This document shows, piece after piece, positions 37,221 to 47,813 of a DNA stretch of 64,000 nt. Both the position numbers and the translations under genes were made by a program. Below the pieces are notes generated by a model that was not told where the DNA came from, ran no database searches, and saw only the letters and a program-made list of their open reading frames with translations. How positions within the stretch are numbered: position 1 is the first letter of the stretch; every line of letters starts with the position of its first letter. The stretch covers positions 1-64,000 of the forward strand of contig JAGBTK010000054.1 of NCBI GenBank assembly GCA_017631375.1, in the 5' to 3' direction. This DNA comes from Tidjanibacter sp. Its GTDB lineage: Bacteria; Bacteroidota; Bacteroidia; Bacteroidales; Rikenellaceae.

Positions 37221-37697
37221 TTAGAATCTGAAATGTGCGAATGCCTTGTTGGCCTCAGCCATACGATGCATCTCCTCTTTACGCTTAAATGCTGCACCCT
37301 CCTGGTTGTATGCAGCCAAAATCTCTGCCGAAAGTTTCTCTGCCATCGACTTACCGGGACGCTTGCGAGAATAAAGGACAAGGTTTTTCATCGAAATCGA
37401 AATTTTGCGCTCCGGTCTAACCTCTGTAGGAACCTGGAAGGTAGCACCACCGATACGACGGCTCTTAACCTCAACCTGGGGAGTGATGTTCTCCAAGGCC
37501 TGTTTCCAAATCTCCAGAGGAGCCTTATCTGCATCCTTCATCTTCTCGCCCACGATATCCAATGCATCATAGAAAATCGTGTACGCAATACTCTTCTTAC
37601 CGTCAACCATCAAATTGTTCACAAATCTCGTTACCATTACGTCCGAGAATTTGGGGTCCGGAAGTAGAATTCGCTTTTTAGGCTTAGCTTTTCTCAT
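37221..37697 (-). CDS. rpsG: 30S ribosomal protein S7
   Basis: 158 residues. [17 protein letters not shown] start, [14 protein letters not shown] and [16 protein letters not shown] conserved. 16S head assembly initiator. Between rpsL and fusA. Confidence 0.98.
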   Translation of the reverse strand: MRKAKPKKRILLPDPKFSDVMVTRFVNNLMVDGKKSIAYTIFYDALDIVGEKMKDADKAPLEIWKQALENITPQVEVKSRRIGGATFQVPTEVRPERKISISMKNLVLYSRKRPGKSMAEKLSAEILAAYNQEGAAFKRKEEMHRMAEANKAFAHFRF

Positions 37698-37736
37698 TGT
37701 CTTGTTTAATTTTTAGTCGTTAAAATAGTTAGAGTG

Positions 37737-38120
37737 TTACTTTTTGGCAGCTTTGGGTCTCTTAGCACCATACTTCGAGCGACGCTGACGACGACCGTCA
37801 ACACCTGCACTATCAAGCGCACCACGAACGAGGTGATAACGTACACCGGGGAGGTCCTTTACACGACCACCACGTACCAAAACGATGGAGTGCTCCTGCA
37901 AGTTGTGGCCCTCGCCAGGGATGTAGGCATTCACCTCTTTCTGGTTGGTCAACTTCACACGAGCTACCTTACGCATTGCCGAGTTAGGTTTCTTAGGGGT
38001 GGTGGTGTAAACACGCACACAAACACCTCGGCGCTGCGGACATGCATCAAGCGCGGGAGCCTTACTCTTGAACTCCAACTGCACTCTTCCTTTTCTTACT
38101 AACTGTTGAATAGTTGGCAT
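37737..38120 (-). CDS. rpsL: 30S ribosomal protein S12
   Basis: 127 residues. [14 protein letters not shown] start. The decoding-site segments TPKKPNSA and [12 protein letters not shown] keep the Lys residues whose substitution gives streptomycin resistance, so the wild-type form is present. It is the first gene of the long minus-strand operon. Confidence 0.98.
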   Translation of the reverse strand: MPTIQQLVRKGRVQLEFKSKAPALDACPQRRGVCVRVYTTTPKKPNSAMRKVARVKLTNQKEVNAYIPGEGHNLQEHSIVLVRGGRVKDLPGVRYHLVRGALDSAGVDGRRQRRSKYGAKRPKAAKK

Positions 38121-38192
38121 TTTTTACTTGTCCTTTAAGTTTTTAATTGATTTTTAACTGTTTATCTCGTTTCCCGCTCTCTTGCGGGCGTG

Positions 38193-38221
38193 CAAAGATA
38201 CGCATTTTTTTTGATATACAA
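38193..38221 (-). promoter_or_regulatory. Promoter of the str/S10/spc/alpha operon
   Basis: Minus-strand TATCTTTG (38193-38200) with TTG 18 nt upstream (38219-38221), 73 nt before the rpsL start. A GC-rich hairpin (CCCGC...GCGGG, 38173-38187) lies in the predicted 5' leader. The rest of the 382-nt gap between rpsL and leuS (38121-38502) is A/T-rich with no gene. Confidence 0.65.
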
Positions 38222-38420
38222 TATATATAGCGAACTTTTTTTACTCTATCTCCCACATTTTTCAGCATTTTAGCCCTGTTTTGGGCCTCTTTTCGGGCTG
38301 GGGTCTATTCTTTTTTCTTATAAAATTTTCAGAATTATTACTTTTGCTTATCACACCACAACAACACCCATCTACACCTTCCTGACTTTCAGCCACTTAA
38401 TACTAAAATGTAAAAAAATG

Positions 38421-38452
38421 TTGGGGAATTGTAGAATTGTTTAGTAACTTTG
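38421..38452 (+). promoter_or_regulatory. Promoter of leuS-dnaX
   Basis: TAACTTTG (38445-38452) with TTG at 38421-38423, 21 nt spacing, 50 nt before the leuS ATG. Confidence 0.65.
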
Positions 38453-38502
38453 CACGATAAAGTGCAACTATTTCAACCGAGATAAGAACAATTTTTTACA
38501 CT

Positions 38503-41256
38503 ATGGAGTACAATTTCAAGGAGATAGAAGGTAAATGGCAAGCCGCTTGGCGCGAGCAGGGCATCTACCGAGTAGAGGTTGATCCCTCGAAACCCAAATT
38601 CTACGTTTTGGATATGTTCCCTTACCCCTCGGGTGCGGGACTTCACGTTGGTCACCCGCTCGGCTACATCGCCTCGGACATCTACACTCGCTACAAGCGA
38701 TTGTGTGGTTTTAATGTACTCCACCCGATGGGCTACGATGCCTTCGGTCTGCCTGCCGAGCAGTATGCAATCCAGACCGGTCAGCACCCCGCGGTGACTA
38801 CCGAGGAGAACATTGCTCGCTACCGCAGTCAGATGGACAAAATCGGTTTCAGTTACGATTGGAACAGAGAGGTACGCACCTGTGACCCTGAGTATTACAA
38901 GTGGACCCAGTGGGCATTCCTCAAGATGTTTGACAGCTACTATTGCAACACTGCCGACAAGGCTCTTCCCATCTCCGATCTTGTGGCTCGTTTTGAGAAG
39001 AGTGGTACTGAGGGTGTTGATGCAGCCTGCACCGAGCCTATGAGTTTCACCGCTGCCGAGTGGGCAGAGATGAACGAGGCTGAGCGAGAGGCAGTATTGC
39101 AGAACTACCGCCTTGCATTCCGCGCCGACACTATGGTGAACTGGTGTCCTGCACTCGGCACCGTGTTGGCTAACGACGAGGTTAAGGACGGCCTCTCGGA
39201 GCGTGGTGGTCACCCCGTGGAGCAGCGTCGTATGAAGCAGTGGTTGCTCCGCGTAACTGCTTATGCACAAAGACTTTTGGAGGGACTCGACAAGTTGGAA
39301 TGGAGCGAGTCGCTCAAAGAGATACAGCGCAACTGGATTGGTCGCAGTACCGGTGCGCAGATGTTCTTCCCCATCAAGGGCAGCGACCGCAAGTTGGAGA
39401 TCTTTACCACCCGCGCAGACACCGTTTTCGGTGTGACATTTATGGTGCTGGCTCCTGAGCACGAGTGGGCATTGGAGCTGGCAACCCCCGAGCAGCGCGC
39501 GGCAGTTGAGGAGTATATCGAGCAGACCAAGAAACGCTCGGAGCGTGAGCGTATTGCCGAGACCAAACGAGTGACCAGTGTATTTACCGGTGCATACGCT
39601 TGCAACCCCTTCAACGGTAAGGAGATCCCTATCTATCTTAGCGACTATGTATTGGCGGGTTATGGTACCGGTGCGATTATGGCCGTACCTGCACACGACT
39701 CGCGCGACTGGGCATTTGCTCGTCACTTCGGACTCGACATCATCCCCGTTGTTGAGGGTGGCGATGTGGAGGTTGAGAGCTACGATGCCAAGAGTGGCAA
39801 ACTCATCAATTCGGAGTTCCTCACCGGTCTTGATGTAAAGGAGGCTATCGAGCGTATGCTGGACGAGGTTGAGGTTCGCGGAATTGGTGCTCGCAAGGTA
39901 AATTATCGTCTGCGCGACGCTATCTTCAGCCGTCAGCGCTACTGGGGCGAGCCCTTCCCCGTTTACTATAAGGATGATGTGGCATATCCTCTCAGTATGG
40001 AGGAGCTGCCTCTGTGTCTGCCTGCTGTCAAGGACTTCGGTCCCACCGAGCAGGGTGAGCCGCCTTTGGCAAGGGTTGAGGATTGGAAGTACGATGGTTA
40101 TCCTCTGGAACTGAGCACAATGCCCGGTTTTGCAGGTTCGTCGGCATACTACCTCCGCTATATGGATCCTCACAACTCGGAGGCTCTTGTAAGCCCTGAG
40201 GCAAATCAGTATTGGAGAAATGTTGACCTCTATGTGGGCGGTATTGAGCACGCAACAGGTCACCTCATCTACTCGCGATTCTGGAACAAATTCCTCTTCG
40301 ACCTCGGCTATGTTTGCGAGGAGGAGCCCTTCAAGAAATTGGTAAATCAGGGTATGATCCAGGGTCGTAGCAACTTCGTATATCGCGTAGTGGGAACCAA
40401 CAAATTTGTGTCGCTCGGTCTGCGCGACAACTACGATACCCAAGAGATTCATGTTGATGTAAATATCGTGCGCAACGATGTGCTCGACCTCGACGCTTTC
40501 CGCGCTTGGCGACCCGAGTTCAAGGATGCAGAGTTTATCCTTGAGGACGACAAATATATCTGCGGTTGGGCGGTTGAGAAGATGAGTAAGTCAATGTACA
40601 ATGTGGTCAACCCCGACTATATCGTTGAGCGTTACGGCGCCGACACTCTGCGTATGTATGAGATGTTCCTCGGTCCGCTGGAGCAGAGCAAACCTTGGGA
40701 TACCAATGGTATTGATGGTGTGCATAAGTTCCTGCGCAGGGTTTGGAACCGCTTCTATGATCGTGACGGCAATCTGCTCGTAAACGATGAGAAACCCACT
40801 GCTGCCGAATTGAAGACACTGCACAAGACCATCAAGAAGGTGCGCGAGGATATCGAGAACTTCTCGTACAACACCTCGGTTAGTGCCTTTATGATTTGTC
40901 TTAACGAGCTTGGCGACTGCTCCAAGCGTGAGATTCTGGAGCCTCTGGTGGTACTGCTCGCACCCTTCACTCCCCACCTCAGCGAGGAGTTGTGGCACGC
41001 TCTGGGCAACGAGAGTTCGGTATGCACCGCAAGCTATCCCGAGTGCAACCCCGACTACTTGGTGGAGAGTAGTTTTGAGTATCCCGTATCGGTAAATGGT
41101 AAGTTGCGTTTCAAGAAGACCCTCCCCGTTGGTATCAGCAAGGAGGAGATTGAGGCAGCAGTATTGGCCGACGAGATGGCTCAGAAATATACAGGTGGCA
41201 ACACTCCAAAGAAGGTGATCGTTGTCCCCGGCAAAATCATTAATATAGTTATTTAA
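38503..41256 (+). CDS. leuS: Leucyl-tRNA synthetase
   Basis: 917 residues, class I. The HIGH-type motif HVGH is at 48-51 and KMSKS at about 693-697. A large CP1 editing domain lies between them, with the editing Asp in [12 protein letters not shown]. It charges tRNA-Leu in the cytosol. dnaX starts 5 nt after the stop, so both are probably on one mRNA. Confidence 0.97.
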   Translation: MEYNFKEIEGKWQAAWREQGIYRVEVDPSKPKFYVLDMFPYPSGAGLHVGHPLGYIASDIYTRYKRLCGFNVLHPMGYDAFGLPAEQYAIQTGQHPAVTTEENIARYRSQMDKIGFSYDWNREVRTCDPEYYKWTQWAFLKMFDSYYCNTADKALPISDLVARFEKSGTEGVDAACTEPMSFTAAEWAEMNEAEREAVLQNYRLAFRADTMVNWCPALGTVLANDEVKDGLSERGGHPVEQRRMKQWLLRVTAYAQRLLEGLDKLEWSESLKEIQRNWIGRSTGAQMFFPIKGSDRKLEIFTTRADTVFGVTFMVLAPEHEWALELATPEQRAAVEEYIEQTKKRSERERIAETKRVTSVFTGAYACNPFNGKEIPIYLSDYVLAGYGTGAIMAVPAHDSRDWAFARHFGLDIIPVVEGGDVEVESYDAKSGKLINSEFLTGLDVKEAIERMLDEVEVRGIGARKVNYRLRDAIFSRQRYWGEPFPVYYKDDVAYPLSMEELPLCLPAVKDFGPTEQGEPPLARVEDWKYDGYPLELSTMPGFAGSSAYYLRYMDPHNSEALVSPEANQYWRNVDLYVGGIEHATGHLIYSRFWNKFLFDLGYVCEEEPFKKLVNQGMIQGRSNFVYRVVGTNKFVSLGLRDNYDTQEIHVDVNIVRNDVLDLDAFRAWRPEFKDAEFILEDDKYICGWAVEKMSKSMYNVVNPDYIVERYGADTLRMYEMFLGPLEQSKPWDTNGIDGVHKFLRRVWNRFYDRDGNLLVNDEKPTAAELKTLHKTIKKVREDIENFSYNTSVSAFMICLNELGDCSKREILEPLVVLLAPFTPHLSEELWHALGNESSVCTASYPECNPDYLVESSFEYPVSVNGKLRFKKTLPVGISKEEIEAAVLADEMAQKYTGGNTPKKVIVVPGKIINIVI

Positions 41257-41261
41257 TACCT

Positions 41262-43004
41262 ATGGATAACTTCATCGTTTCGGCTCGAAAATACCGTCCA
41301 GCGACATTTCGTTCGGTGGTTGGTCAGAGCCAGGTGACCGAGACACTCAAAAATGCGATACAGCGCGGGCAGCTTGCTCACGCCTATCTCTTCTGCGGTC
41401 CGCGTGGCGTGGGTAAGACCACTTGCGCCCGCATCTTCGCAAAGGCTATCAACTGCTCCAACCCCGTGGATAACGAGGCTTGTGGCGAGTGCGAGTCGTG
41501 CAAGAGTTTCAACGAGGGACGCAGTTTCAACATCCACGAACTCGATGCCGCATCGAATACGGGTGTTGACAGTATTCGCGATTTGATTGACCAGGTGCGT
41601 GTCCCGCCCCAGGTTGGTCGATACAGTGTCTTTATCATCGATGAGGTCCATATGCTCTCGCAGGCAGCCTTCAACGCCTTCCTCAAGACGCTCGAAGAAC
41701 CACCTGCACACGCTATCTTTATCCTCGCAACAACCGAGAAACACAAGATACTCCCCACCATCCTCTCGCGATGCCAGATCTACGATTTCAATCGTATCAA
41801 GGTGGAGGATGCTGTTGATTATCTGAGATATATTGCCAACCAAGAGGGCGTTGAGAGCGATGACGAGTCGCTCAACCTGATTGCCCAGAAGGCAGATGGC
41901 GCAATGCGTGATGCTCTGTCGATGTTCGACAAGGCGGTGGCATTTTGCAGTGGCAAGTTGGAGTTCAAGAGCGTGGCGCACACACTCAATGTGCTTGACT
42001 ACGACACCTACTTCCGCGCCCTGTCGCTCATCAAGTCGGGCGACTACCAGCAGTTGCTGCTGATGCTCGACGAGGTGTTGCGTAGCGGTTTCTCCGCATC
42101 GACCTTCCTGAGTGGCCTGCTCGACCACCTGCGCGACCTGCTCATCTGCAAGAGTCCGCAGACGGTGTCACTGCTCGAACTGAGCGGCTCGATAGCCGAG
42201 AGGTACAAGATGCAGAGTGGCGAGTGGAGTCCCGATGCGCTCTTCGACCTGATGTCGCTACTCTCGGAGGTTGAGATAACGCTTCGCTCGGCAACAAATC
42301 AACGATTGCACATTGAGTTGGGTCTTATGAAGGCTTGCTCGATGGGCGAAAAAAAAAATGACTTTGACGAGGTAGGATTCTCTCTGCCCGAGCTGTTGCC
42401 CGATGTGGCAGCAGGCACGCAAACGGCTGAGAGAGTGCAGGTTGCAACTCCCGCACCGACAAAGGTTGCAGAGAGTCCCGCACCGACAGCACCCGCTGCC
42501 GCACAACCCCTGCCCCAATCGTCAACTCCTGCCCCCAAGCCTCAGAAGCCAACCTCGACAGCGATGCTGGGAGTGTCGATCGGTGCGGTGCTGAGTGGCG
42601 CACACGCCGAGCAGGCGGAGGCGGAGGAGAAGGGTCCAACCCATATCGACCCGCAGAGCGAGGAGAAGATGACAGCAGCGCGCGATGCCTTCCTTGAGAA
42701 GTTGAAGAACAGCCGTCCCCGATTGGCGATTGCCCTCTCGGCAATGACGGTGAGCGAGAACAAAATTTGCGCAACCGTACCTTCGCTGCCCCTCTACGAG
42801 GAGCTGATGCGCAATCGTGGTGAGATTGTCGGCACGATGGCTGAGGTGTCCGGAGTGGATGGAGTGATTGAGGTGGAGATAATCATCAACGAGTCGAAGG
42901 ATAACTCCCGCCCCATCACCCGCGAAGACCGCTACGCCTTCCTGGTGCAGCGTAATCCCGAGTTGAAGGAACTGATTCGCAGCCTCGATTTGGAGGTTGA
43001 GTAA
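41262..43004 (+). CDS. dnaX: DNA polymerase III subunit gamma/tau
   Basis: 580 residues. AAA+ clamp-loader ATPase: Walker A GPRGVGKTT (about 45-53), zinc module with four Cys (CSNP...CGECESC), IDEVHML (Walker B) and an SRC sensor (LSRCQIYDF). Domain III ends near residue 360. A Pro/Ala-rich linker (about 380-440) and a tau-specific C-terminal domain follow. An A10 run at 42349-42358 (codons 363-366) is an in-frame slippage site with an immediate stop in the -1 frame, which could yield gamma. Confidence 0.96.
   Translation: MDNFIVSARKYRPATFRSVVGQSQVTETLKNAIQRGQLAHAYLFCGPRGVGKTTCARIFAKAINCSNPVDNEACGECESCKSFNEGRSFNIHELDAASNTGVDSIRDLIDQVRVPPQVGRYSVFIIDEVHMLSQAAFNAFLKTLEEPPAHAIFILATTEKHKILPTILSRCQIYDFNRIKVEDAVDYLRYIANQEGVESDDESLNLIAQKADGAMRDALSMFDKAVAFCSGKLEFKSVAHTLNVLDYDTYFRALSLIKSGDYQQLLLMLDEVLRSGFSASTFLSGLLDHLRDLLICKSPQTVSLLELSGSIAERYKMQSGEWSPDALFDLMSLLSEVEITLRSATNQRLHIELGLMKACSMGEKKNDFDEVGFSLPELLPDVAAGTQTAERVQVATPAPTKVAESPAPTAPAAAQPLPQSSTPAPKPQKPTSTAMLGVSIGAVLSGAHAEQAEAEEKGPTHIDPQSEEKMTAARDAFLEKLKNSRPRLAIALSAMTVSENKICATVPSLPLYEELMRNRGEIVGTMAEVSGVDGVIEVEIIINESKDNSRPITREDRYAFLVQRNPELKELIRSLDLEVE
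42349..42361 (+). promoter_or_regulatory. Candidate programmed slippage site in dnaX
   Basis: Ten consecutive A residues (42349-42358) are followed by TGA at 42359-42361 in the -1 frame. In the zero frame this reads Glu-Lys-Lys-Asn. A one-base backward slip, or one extra A in the transcript, adds Lys and then terminates after residue 366. Confidence 0.7.
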
Positions 43005-43053
43005 AAAATTGGCTAAAAAAATAGAAACAAGATAAATATAAAAAAGTAGAAAA

Positions 43054-44349
43054 ATGGCAAAGAATTTTGTTAAAGAGTTGGAGTGGAGAGGGATGATTCA
43101 GGATATGATGCCCGGCCTTGAGGAGCAGCTCGCCAAGGAGATGACCACCGCCTATGTAGGTATCGATCCCACTGCTGACTCGCTCCACATCGGACACCTT
43201 GTAAGTGTAATGATTCTCAAACACTTCCAGCACTGCGGTCACCGTCCTATCGCTTTGGTGGGTGGTGCAACAGGTATGATTGGTGACCCCTCGGGCAAGT
43301 CGCTTGAGAGAAACTTGCTCGACGAGCAGACTCTCCGCCACAACCAGGAGGCTATCAAGCGTCAGCTCTCGAAACTTATCGACTTCGACTCCGACGCTCC
43401 CAATGCGGCAATCATGGTGAACAACTACGACTGGATGAAGGAGTTCTCCTTCCTGGCGTTCATCCGCGATATCGGCAAGCACATCACCGTAAACTATATG
43501 ATGGCTAAGGACTCCGTAAAGAAGCGTTTCAATGGCGAGGGCGAGGGTATGTCGTTCACCGAGTTTACCTATCAGTTGGTACAGGGCTACGACTTCCTCT
43601 ATCTCTATGAGCATCAGGGCTGTAAGTTGCAGCTTGGCGGTTCGGACCAGTGGGGCAACATCACCACCGGTACTGAGCTTATCCGCCGCAAGCTCGGTGG
43701 CGAGGCATTCGCACTCACCTGTCCTCTGATCAAAAAGGCAGACGGCACCAAGTTTGGCAAGACCGAGAGTGGTAATGTATGGCTCGACCCTCGTTACACT
43801 TCGCCCTATAAGTTCTATCAGTTCTGGCTCAATGTGAGCGACGAGGATGCAGAGCGTTACATCAAAATCTTCACTATGCTTGAGAAGGAGGAGATCGACA
43901 CTCTGATTGCTGCTCACCGCGAGGCACCCCACGAGCGTCAGTTGCAGAAGCGTCTGGCTAAGGAGGTTACCTCGATGGTACACTCGCCTGAGGAGTACGA
44001 GAAGGCTGTTGGTGCATCGCAGATTCTCTTCGGTGGTGCAACATCTGAGGCTCTCCGCACCCTCGACGAGCAGACTCTCCTGCAGGTCTTTGAGGGCGTG
44101 CCCACCTTCACCATCGCCAAGAGCGAGTTGGAGGCTGGTATCGATGTACTCACACTCTGCGCTGAGCGTTGCAAACTCTTCGCATCGAAGGGCGAGTTGC
44201 GCAAGCTGATCCAGGGTGGCGGTGTGTCGGTGAACAAGGAGAAGGTAGCTGACGCAAATGCAGTATACACTGCCGAGGCACTTATCGCTGATAAATATCT
44301 GCTCGTGCAGAAGGGTAAGAAGAACTACTTCCTTATCATTGCCGAGTAA
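43054..44349 (+). CDS. tyrS: Tyrosyl-tRNA synthetase
   Basis: 431 residues, class I. HIGH motif [15 protein letters not shown] variant KFGKT, tyrosine/tRNA pocket GGSDQWGNI, and a C-terminal S4 domain ([11 protein letters not shown]). It follows dnaX after 49 nt and precedes asnA. Confidence 0.97.
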   Translation: MAKNFVKELEWRGMIQDMMPGLEEQLAKEMTTAYVGIDPTADSLHIGHLVSVMILKHFQHCGHRPIALVGGATGMIGDPSGKSLERNLLDEQTLRHNQEAIKRQLSKLIDFDSDAPNAAIMVNNYDWMKEFSFLAFIRDIGKHITVNYMMAKDSVKKRFNGEGEGMSFTEFTYQLVQGYDFLYLYEHQGCKLQLGGSDQWGNITTGTELIRRKLGGEAFALTCPLIKKADGTKFGKTESGNVWLDPRYTSPYKFYQFWLNVSDEDAERYIKIFTMLEKEEIDTLIAAHREAPHERQLQKRLAKEVTSMVHSPEEYEKAVGASQILFGGATSEALRTLDEQTLLQVFEGVPTFTIAKSELEAGIDVLTLCAERCKLFASKGELRKLIQGGGVSVNKEKVADANAVYTAEALIADKYLLVQKGKKNYFLIIAE

Positions 44350-44414
44350 TTTTTCCTCCATTTTGGTCTTTTCTTCCCATTTTGGTTGTGGGGGAACGAC
44401 CGCAATGAAGAGAG

Positions 44415-45449
44415 ATGTTATACATACCTGAGAATTATACCAACCTGCTCGGTAGCTACGAGCGTACCGAGCAGGCTATTAAGGTGGTGAAAGACCTCTT
44501 CCAGAGTGCCCTCGCGGAGAACCTGGGATTGTTGCGTGTCACCGCCCCGATGGTTGTTCTCAGTGGCAGCGGCCTGAATGATGAGCTGAGTGGCAAAGAG
44601 CGTCCCGTAGAGTTCGGCATACGCGACCTTCCGGGTGAGCGCGCAGAGATCGTCCACTCGCTCGCCAAGTGGAAACGCTGGAAACTTGCAGAGATGGGTA
44701 TGGAGGCCGGCAGGGGTATCTATACCGATATGAACGCTTTGCGCCCTGAGGAGGAGCTTGACAACATCCACTCGATCTATGTCGATCAGTGGGATTGGGA
44801 GAAGGTGATGAAGCTTGAGGAGCGTACAGAAGCCTATCTGCGCACTATTGTCGAGGGGGTCTATCGTTCGCTCCTGCATACTGAAGAGCGACTCGCCGAA
44901 GCCTTCCCCGAACTACACCCCACCCTGCCGAAAAAGATCACCTTTATCCACTCGCAGGAGTTGCTCGACCGTTGGCCTGAGCTGACAGCCAAGGAGCGCG
45001 AGAATCGCATCACCAAGGAGTGCGGTGCCGTATTTGTCATCGGCATTGGCGGCCCTCTCTCAAATGGCACACCACACGACAGCCGTGCTGCCGACTACGA
45101 CGATTGGAGCACAGTGGGCGAAAGCGGAGAGGTGGGTCTGAATGGCGACATCCTGCTCTGGAACGAGGTGCTTGGCCAGGCATTTGAGATATCCAGCATG
45201 GGTATCCGCGTTGACAGGGAGGCTCTGATCCATCAAACAACTATGCGTGGCGAGGAGCGCAAACTCGACCTACCCTTCCACAAGGCGTTGCTTGATGGTC
45301 GTCTGCCCCAGACGGTGGGTGGCGGTATCGGTCAGTCGCGCCTCTGTATGTTCCTGCTCCGCAAGGCACACATCGGCGAGATTCAGAGCTCTATTTGGCC
45401 TGAGGAGATGCGTCGTGCGTGCGCCGAGAAAGGCATTGTATTAGCCTAA
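44415..45449 (+). CDS. asnA: Aspartate-ammonia ligase (asparagine synthetase A)
   Basis: 344 residues, the usual length. It resembles class II aminoacyl-tRNA synthetases (GGGIGQSRLCMFLLRK, the motif 3-like segment). It makes asparagine from aspartate, ammonia and ATP. Same strand as tyrS, 65 nt after it. Confidence 0.96.
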   Translation: MLYIPENYTNLLGSYERTEQAIKVVKDLFQSALAENLGLLRVTAPMVVLSGSGLNDELSGKERPVEFGIRDLPGERAEIVHSLAKWKRWKLAEMGMEAGRGIYTDMNALRPEEELDNIHSIYVDQWDWEKVMKLEERTEAYLRTIVEGVYRSLLHTEERLAEAFPELHPTLPKKITFIHSQELLDRWPELTAKERENRITKECGAVFVIGIGGPLSNGTPHDSRAADYDDWSTVGESGEVGLNGDILLWNEVLGQAFEISSMGIRVDREALIHQTTMRGEERKLDLPFHKALLDGRLPQTVGGGIGQSRLCMFLLRKAHIGEIQSSIWPEEMRRACAEKGIVLA

Positions 45450-45467
45450 AAATCACCATCATATAAT

Positions 45468-46949
45468 ATGAAAATATTTGCAAAGGGTCTGATTGTAACC
45501 TTGTTGCTGACCCTCTCGTCGGCATCGCTCCACGCGCAACAGGGCAAACAACTTGACGAGCGCCTGAAAGACCATCTATACTATCTCACATCAGATGAAC
45601 TGCGTGGCCGACAAGCAGGAACCGAAGATGCTGTAAAGGCCTCAGAGTATATTGCCGAGCAGTTTGCAGAGATTGGCCTGGAGCCATATCTCGGGGATAG
45701 TTATTTCCAATACTTCAATGTCGCAGTGGCTCGCAACAAGACCTTCCGCAATGTGGTGGGCATCATCGAGGGCAGCGATCCGACACTTAGCAATCGTTAT
45801 ATCGTGGTGGGTGCCCACTACGACCACTTGGGCGTACAGCGTGGCAAGACCTTCCCCGGAGCAGACGACAACGCCTCCGGCACATCGGCACTGATCGAGC
45901 TGTCACGCAACCTCCTGGCAAACCGCAACACTCTCGGTCGCTCGATAATCGTCGTGGCCTTCGACGCTGAGGAGATGGGGCTCTACGGCTCAACATACCT
46001 CGCCGAGGTGATGCCGACAGACAGAATAGACCTTATGATAAGTATGGATATGATCGGCTGGCTCAAAGAGGCAGAGCGACTCACCATACAGGGTGCGGGC
46101 ACAGTAAAGGATGGTGTTAAGTGGCTGGCAGAGGTGCCCTATCGTGGCGATATGAAGTTGAGCCTCAACCTCTACGAGAACTCCCTATTCACCGCAACAG
46201 ACACGCGTGGCTTTGCTCGTGCGGGAGTACCCACCTTTGCTGTGACAACAGGCACGGTATCGCCCTACCACAAACCGGGCGACACGGCAGACAAGATTGA
46301 CTTCGCAGGTCTGCAAGATATCACACTCTTTATGACCTCAGTGGTCGAGGAGGCCTCGAAAGATGCCACATTCGGTCGCTCAGGCAAGGTGGCGACAATA
46401 CACAGCACGCTGCCAATAGCGCAGATAGGCCTCACAGCCCAGCTCGGACGCAGCAGTATGCGCTGGCCAGACAGTGCTATGAAAGGTAAAAAAGGTTTAC
46501 TAACGGGTGTGGGTGCGACAATGCAGTTTAACATCGGCCGTTGGCTCACCATACGCACCGGAGCAAGGTACGAATGGGCAATGCCCAAGTGGCCAAGCGA
46601 TACCAACCCCTTCGGAGCATCAACAAAACTGATAACAGAGCAACTAACCACACCCCTGACCGTCGGTGCGCGTCTATCGCTGGCCGACACACGCTCCTAC
46701 TCGTTCATATCGGCCGGATGGTACTACACGCAACGATACAAAGCAACCATCGACAAAGAGAATATTCCAATAGGCGAAGCAGGCATAGCACGCGAGGACT
46801 GGGGAGCAATGTGGGAACTTGGCACAAATGCCGGCAACTGGCAACTCACAGTAACAAACCGCTACGGTCTGACAAACCTGCTCACCAACCCGGCAAAAGG
46901 CAAAACAAGAACTCGCAACACCATCTGCGAACTTACCTACTTCTTCTAA
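45468..46949 (+). CDS. M28 zinc aminopeptidase fused to a probable outer-membrane beta-barrel
   Basis: 493 residues with a signal peptide (cleavage near LHAQ, 21-24). Residues 35-300 are an M28 peptidase: AHYDH (116-120), GADDNASG (131-138), the Glu pair in DAEEMG (166-171), Asp194 in SMDMIG and His268 in SPYHKPGD are the expected zinc and catalytic ligands. From about 315 to the end are alternating amphipathic strands rich in Gly/Tyr/Trp, ending ELTYFF. That aromatic terminus is typical of outer-membrane beta-barrels. The product is probably an outer-membrane-anchored aminopeptidase. It lies 18 nt after asnA and ends just before a triple repeat. Confidence 0.85.
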   Translation: MKIFAKGLIVTLLLTLSSASLHAQQGKQLDERLKDHLYYLTSDELRGRQAGTEDAVKASEYIAEQFAEIGLEPYLGDSYFQYFNVAVARNKTFRNVVGIIEGSDPTLSNRYIVVGAHYDHLGVQRGKTFPGADDNASGTSALIELSRNLLANRNTLGRSIIVVAFDAEEMGLYGSTYLAEVMPTDRIDLMISMDMIGWLKEAERLTIQGAGTVKDGVKWLAEVPYRGDMKLSLNLYENSLFTATDTRGFARAGVPTFAVTTGTVSPYHKPGDTADKIDFAGLQDITLFMTSVVEEASKDATFGRSGKVATIHSTLPIAQIGLTAQLGRSSMRWPDSAMKGKKGLLTGVGATMQFNIGRWLTIRTGARYEWAMPKWPSDTNPFGASTKLITEQLTTPLTVGARLSLADTRSYSFISAGWYYTQRYKATIDKENIPIGEAGIAREDWGAMWELGTNAGNWQLTVTNRYGLTNLLTNPAKGKTRTRNTICELTYFF

Positions 46950-46951
46950 AC

Positions 46952-47051
46952 CTTTGTCGCTTTTTATAAAAAGCTCCGCAAAAACTTTGTCGCTTTTTTG
47001 TAAAAAGCTCCGCAAAAACTTTGTCGCTTTTTGTAAAAAGCTCCGCAAAAA
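46952..47051. repeat. Three tandem 33-34 nt hairpin repeats
   Basis: Units at 46952-46984, 46985-47018 and 47019-47051, each CTTTGTCGC-TTTTT-n-TAAAAAGCTCCGC-AAAAA. Each folds into a hairpin. They lie directly after the M28 stop, between convergent genes, so they may act as a multiple bidirectional terminator. Single and degenerate copies lie upstream of the RND operon. Confidence 0.85.
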
Positions 47052-47141
47052 CTTTTACACATTTTAGGTTGTGGGGAGGGGGAGGGAGACGGTTTTTGTT
47101 AATCGGTTTTATTTACCTTTTCATCCTCAAAACTCTCCGTA

Positions 47142-47780
47142 TCAGAGTACTCTTTTACAGATATCTTGCAGGGCGCACTCCGCACATTTTGGGGAGCGGG
47201 CGGTACAGGTATATCTGCCGTGCAATATCAGCAGGTGGTGTGCTGTGGGGAGTTGTTCGGCGGGGAGGTATTTGCAGAGTTGCTCCTCGGTCTGGCGCAC
47301 ATTTCTTGCCCCTGTCGTCAAGCCGATTCTGCGCGACACGCGATGAACATGGGTATCGACAGGCATCACCAACCTATTGTAAATCACCGAGGCAACCACA
47401 TTGGCGGTCTTATGTCCCACGCCCGGAAGTCGTTCCAGCTCCTCAACAGTATCAGGCACTACACCGCCAAACTCACTTACCAGCATTTGCGCCATCTTAG
47501 CCAGATTCTTCGCCTTATTATTGGGGTAGGAGATACTCTTGATATATGGGTATATATCCTCTGACGACACCTCAGCCAGAGCCTCAGGGGTGGGGAATCG
47601 CTCAAAGAGTGCCGGCGTAGTCATATTGACACGCTTATCGGTACACTGAGCCGAGAGCATAACAGCCACCAACAACTCGTAGGGAGAGTTGTAGTGCAGC
47701 TCTGTCTCGGGCTCAGGGATAGCCTCCGAGAGCAATCTGAACACCTCTTTATAAAATTCTTCCACCTCTTGTTTACACAT
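47142..47780 (-). CDS. nth: Endonuclease III (DNA glycosylase/AP lyase)
   Basis: 212 residues from the second Met (MCKQEVEEF); a start three codons earlier is possible. The HhH motif with catalytic Lys is LPGVGHKTANVV and the catalytic Asp is in PVDTHVHRV. The C-x6-C-x2-C-x5-C [4Fe-4S] cluster is complete near the C-terminus. It repairs oxidised pyrimidines. It lies 33 nt after the UvrD/PcrA gene on the same strand. Confidence 0.96.
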   Translation of the reverse strand: MCKQEVEEFYKEVFRLLSEAIPEPETELHYNSPYELLVAVMLSAQCTDKRVNMTTPALFERFPTPEALAEVSSEDIYPYIKSISYPNNKAKNLAKMAQMLVSEFGGVVPDTVEELERLPGVGHKTANVVASVIYNRLVMPVDTHVHRVSRRIGLTTGARNVRQTEEQLCKYLPAEQLPTAHHLLILHGRYTCTARSPKCAECALQDICKRVL

Positions 47781-47813
47781 TTTGGTCACACAGTCCCAAG
47801 CCTCTGCCGTCGC

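Noticed and set aside
38473..40452. Long minus-strand open frame opposite leuS (659 codons)
   Set aside because: Antisense of leuS, with no recognisable motif; leuS has both class I signatures and a promoter.
46952..47051. CRISPR-like appearance of three regularly spaced repeats
   Set aside because: The units abut with no spacers and no cas genes are nearby; it is a tandem hairpin repeat.
47021..47500. 159-codon plus-strand frame opposite nth
   Set aside because: It begins in the tandem repeat and overlaps nth in antisense; nth has complete catalytic and Fe-S motifs.
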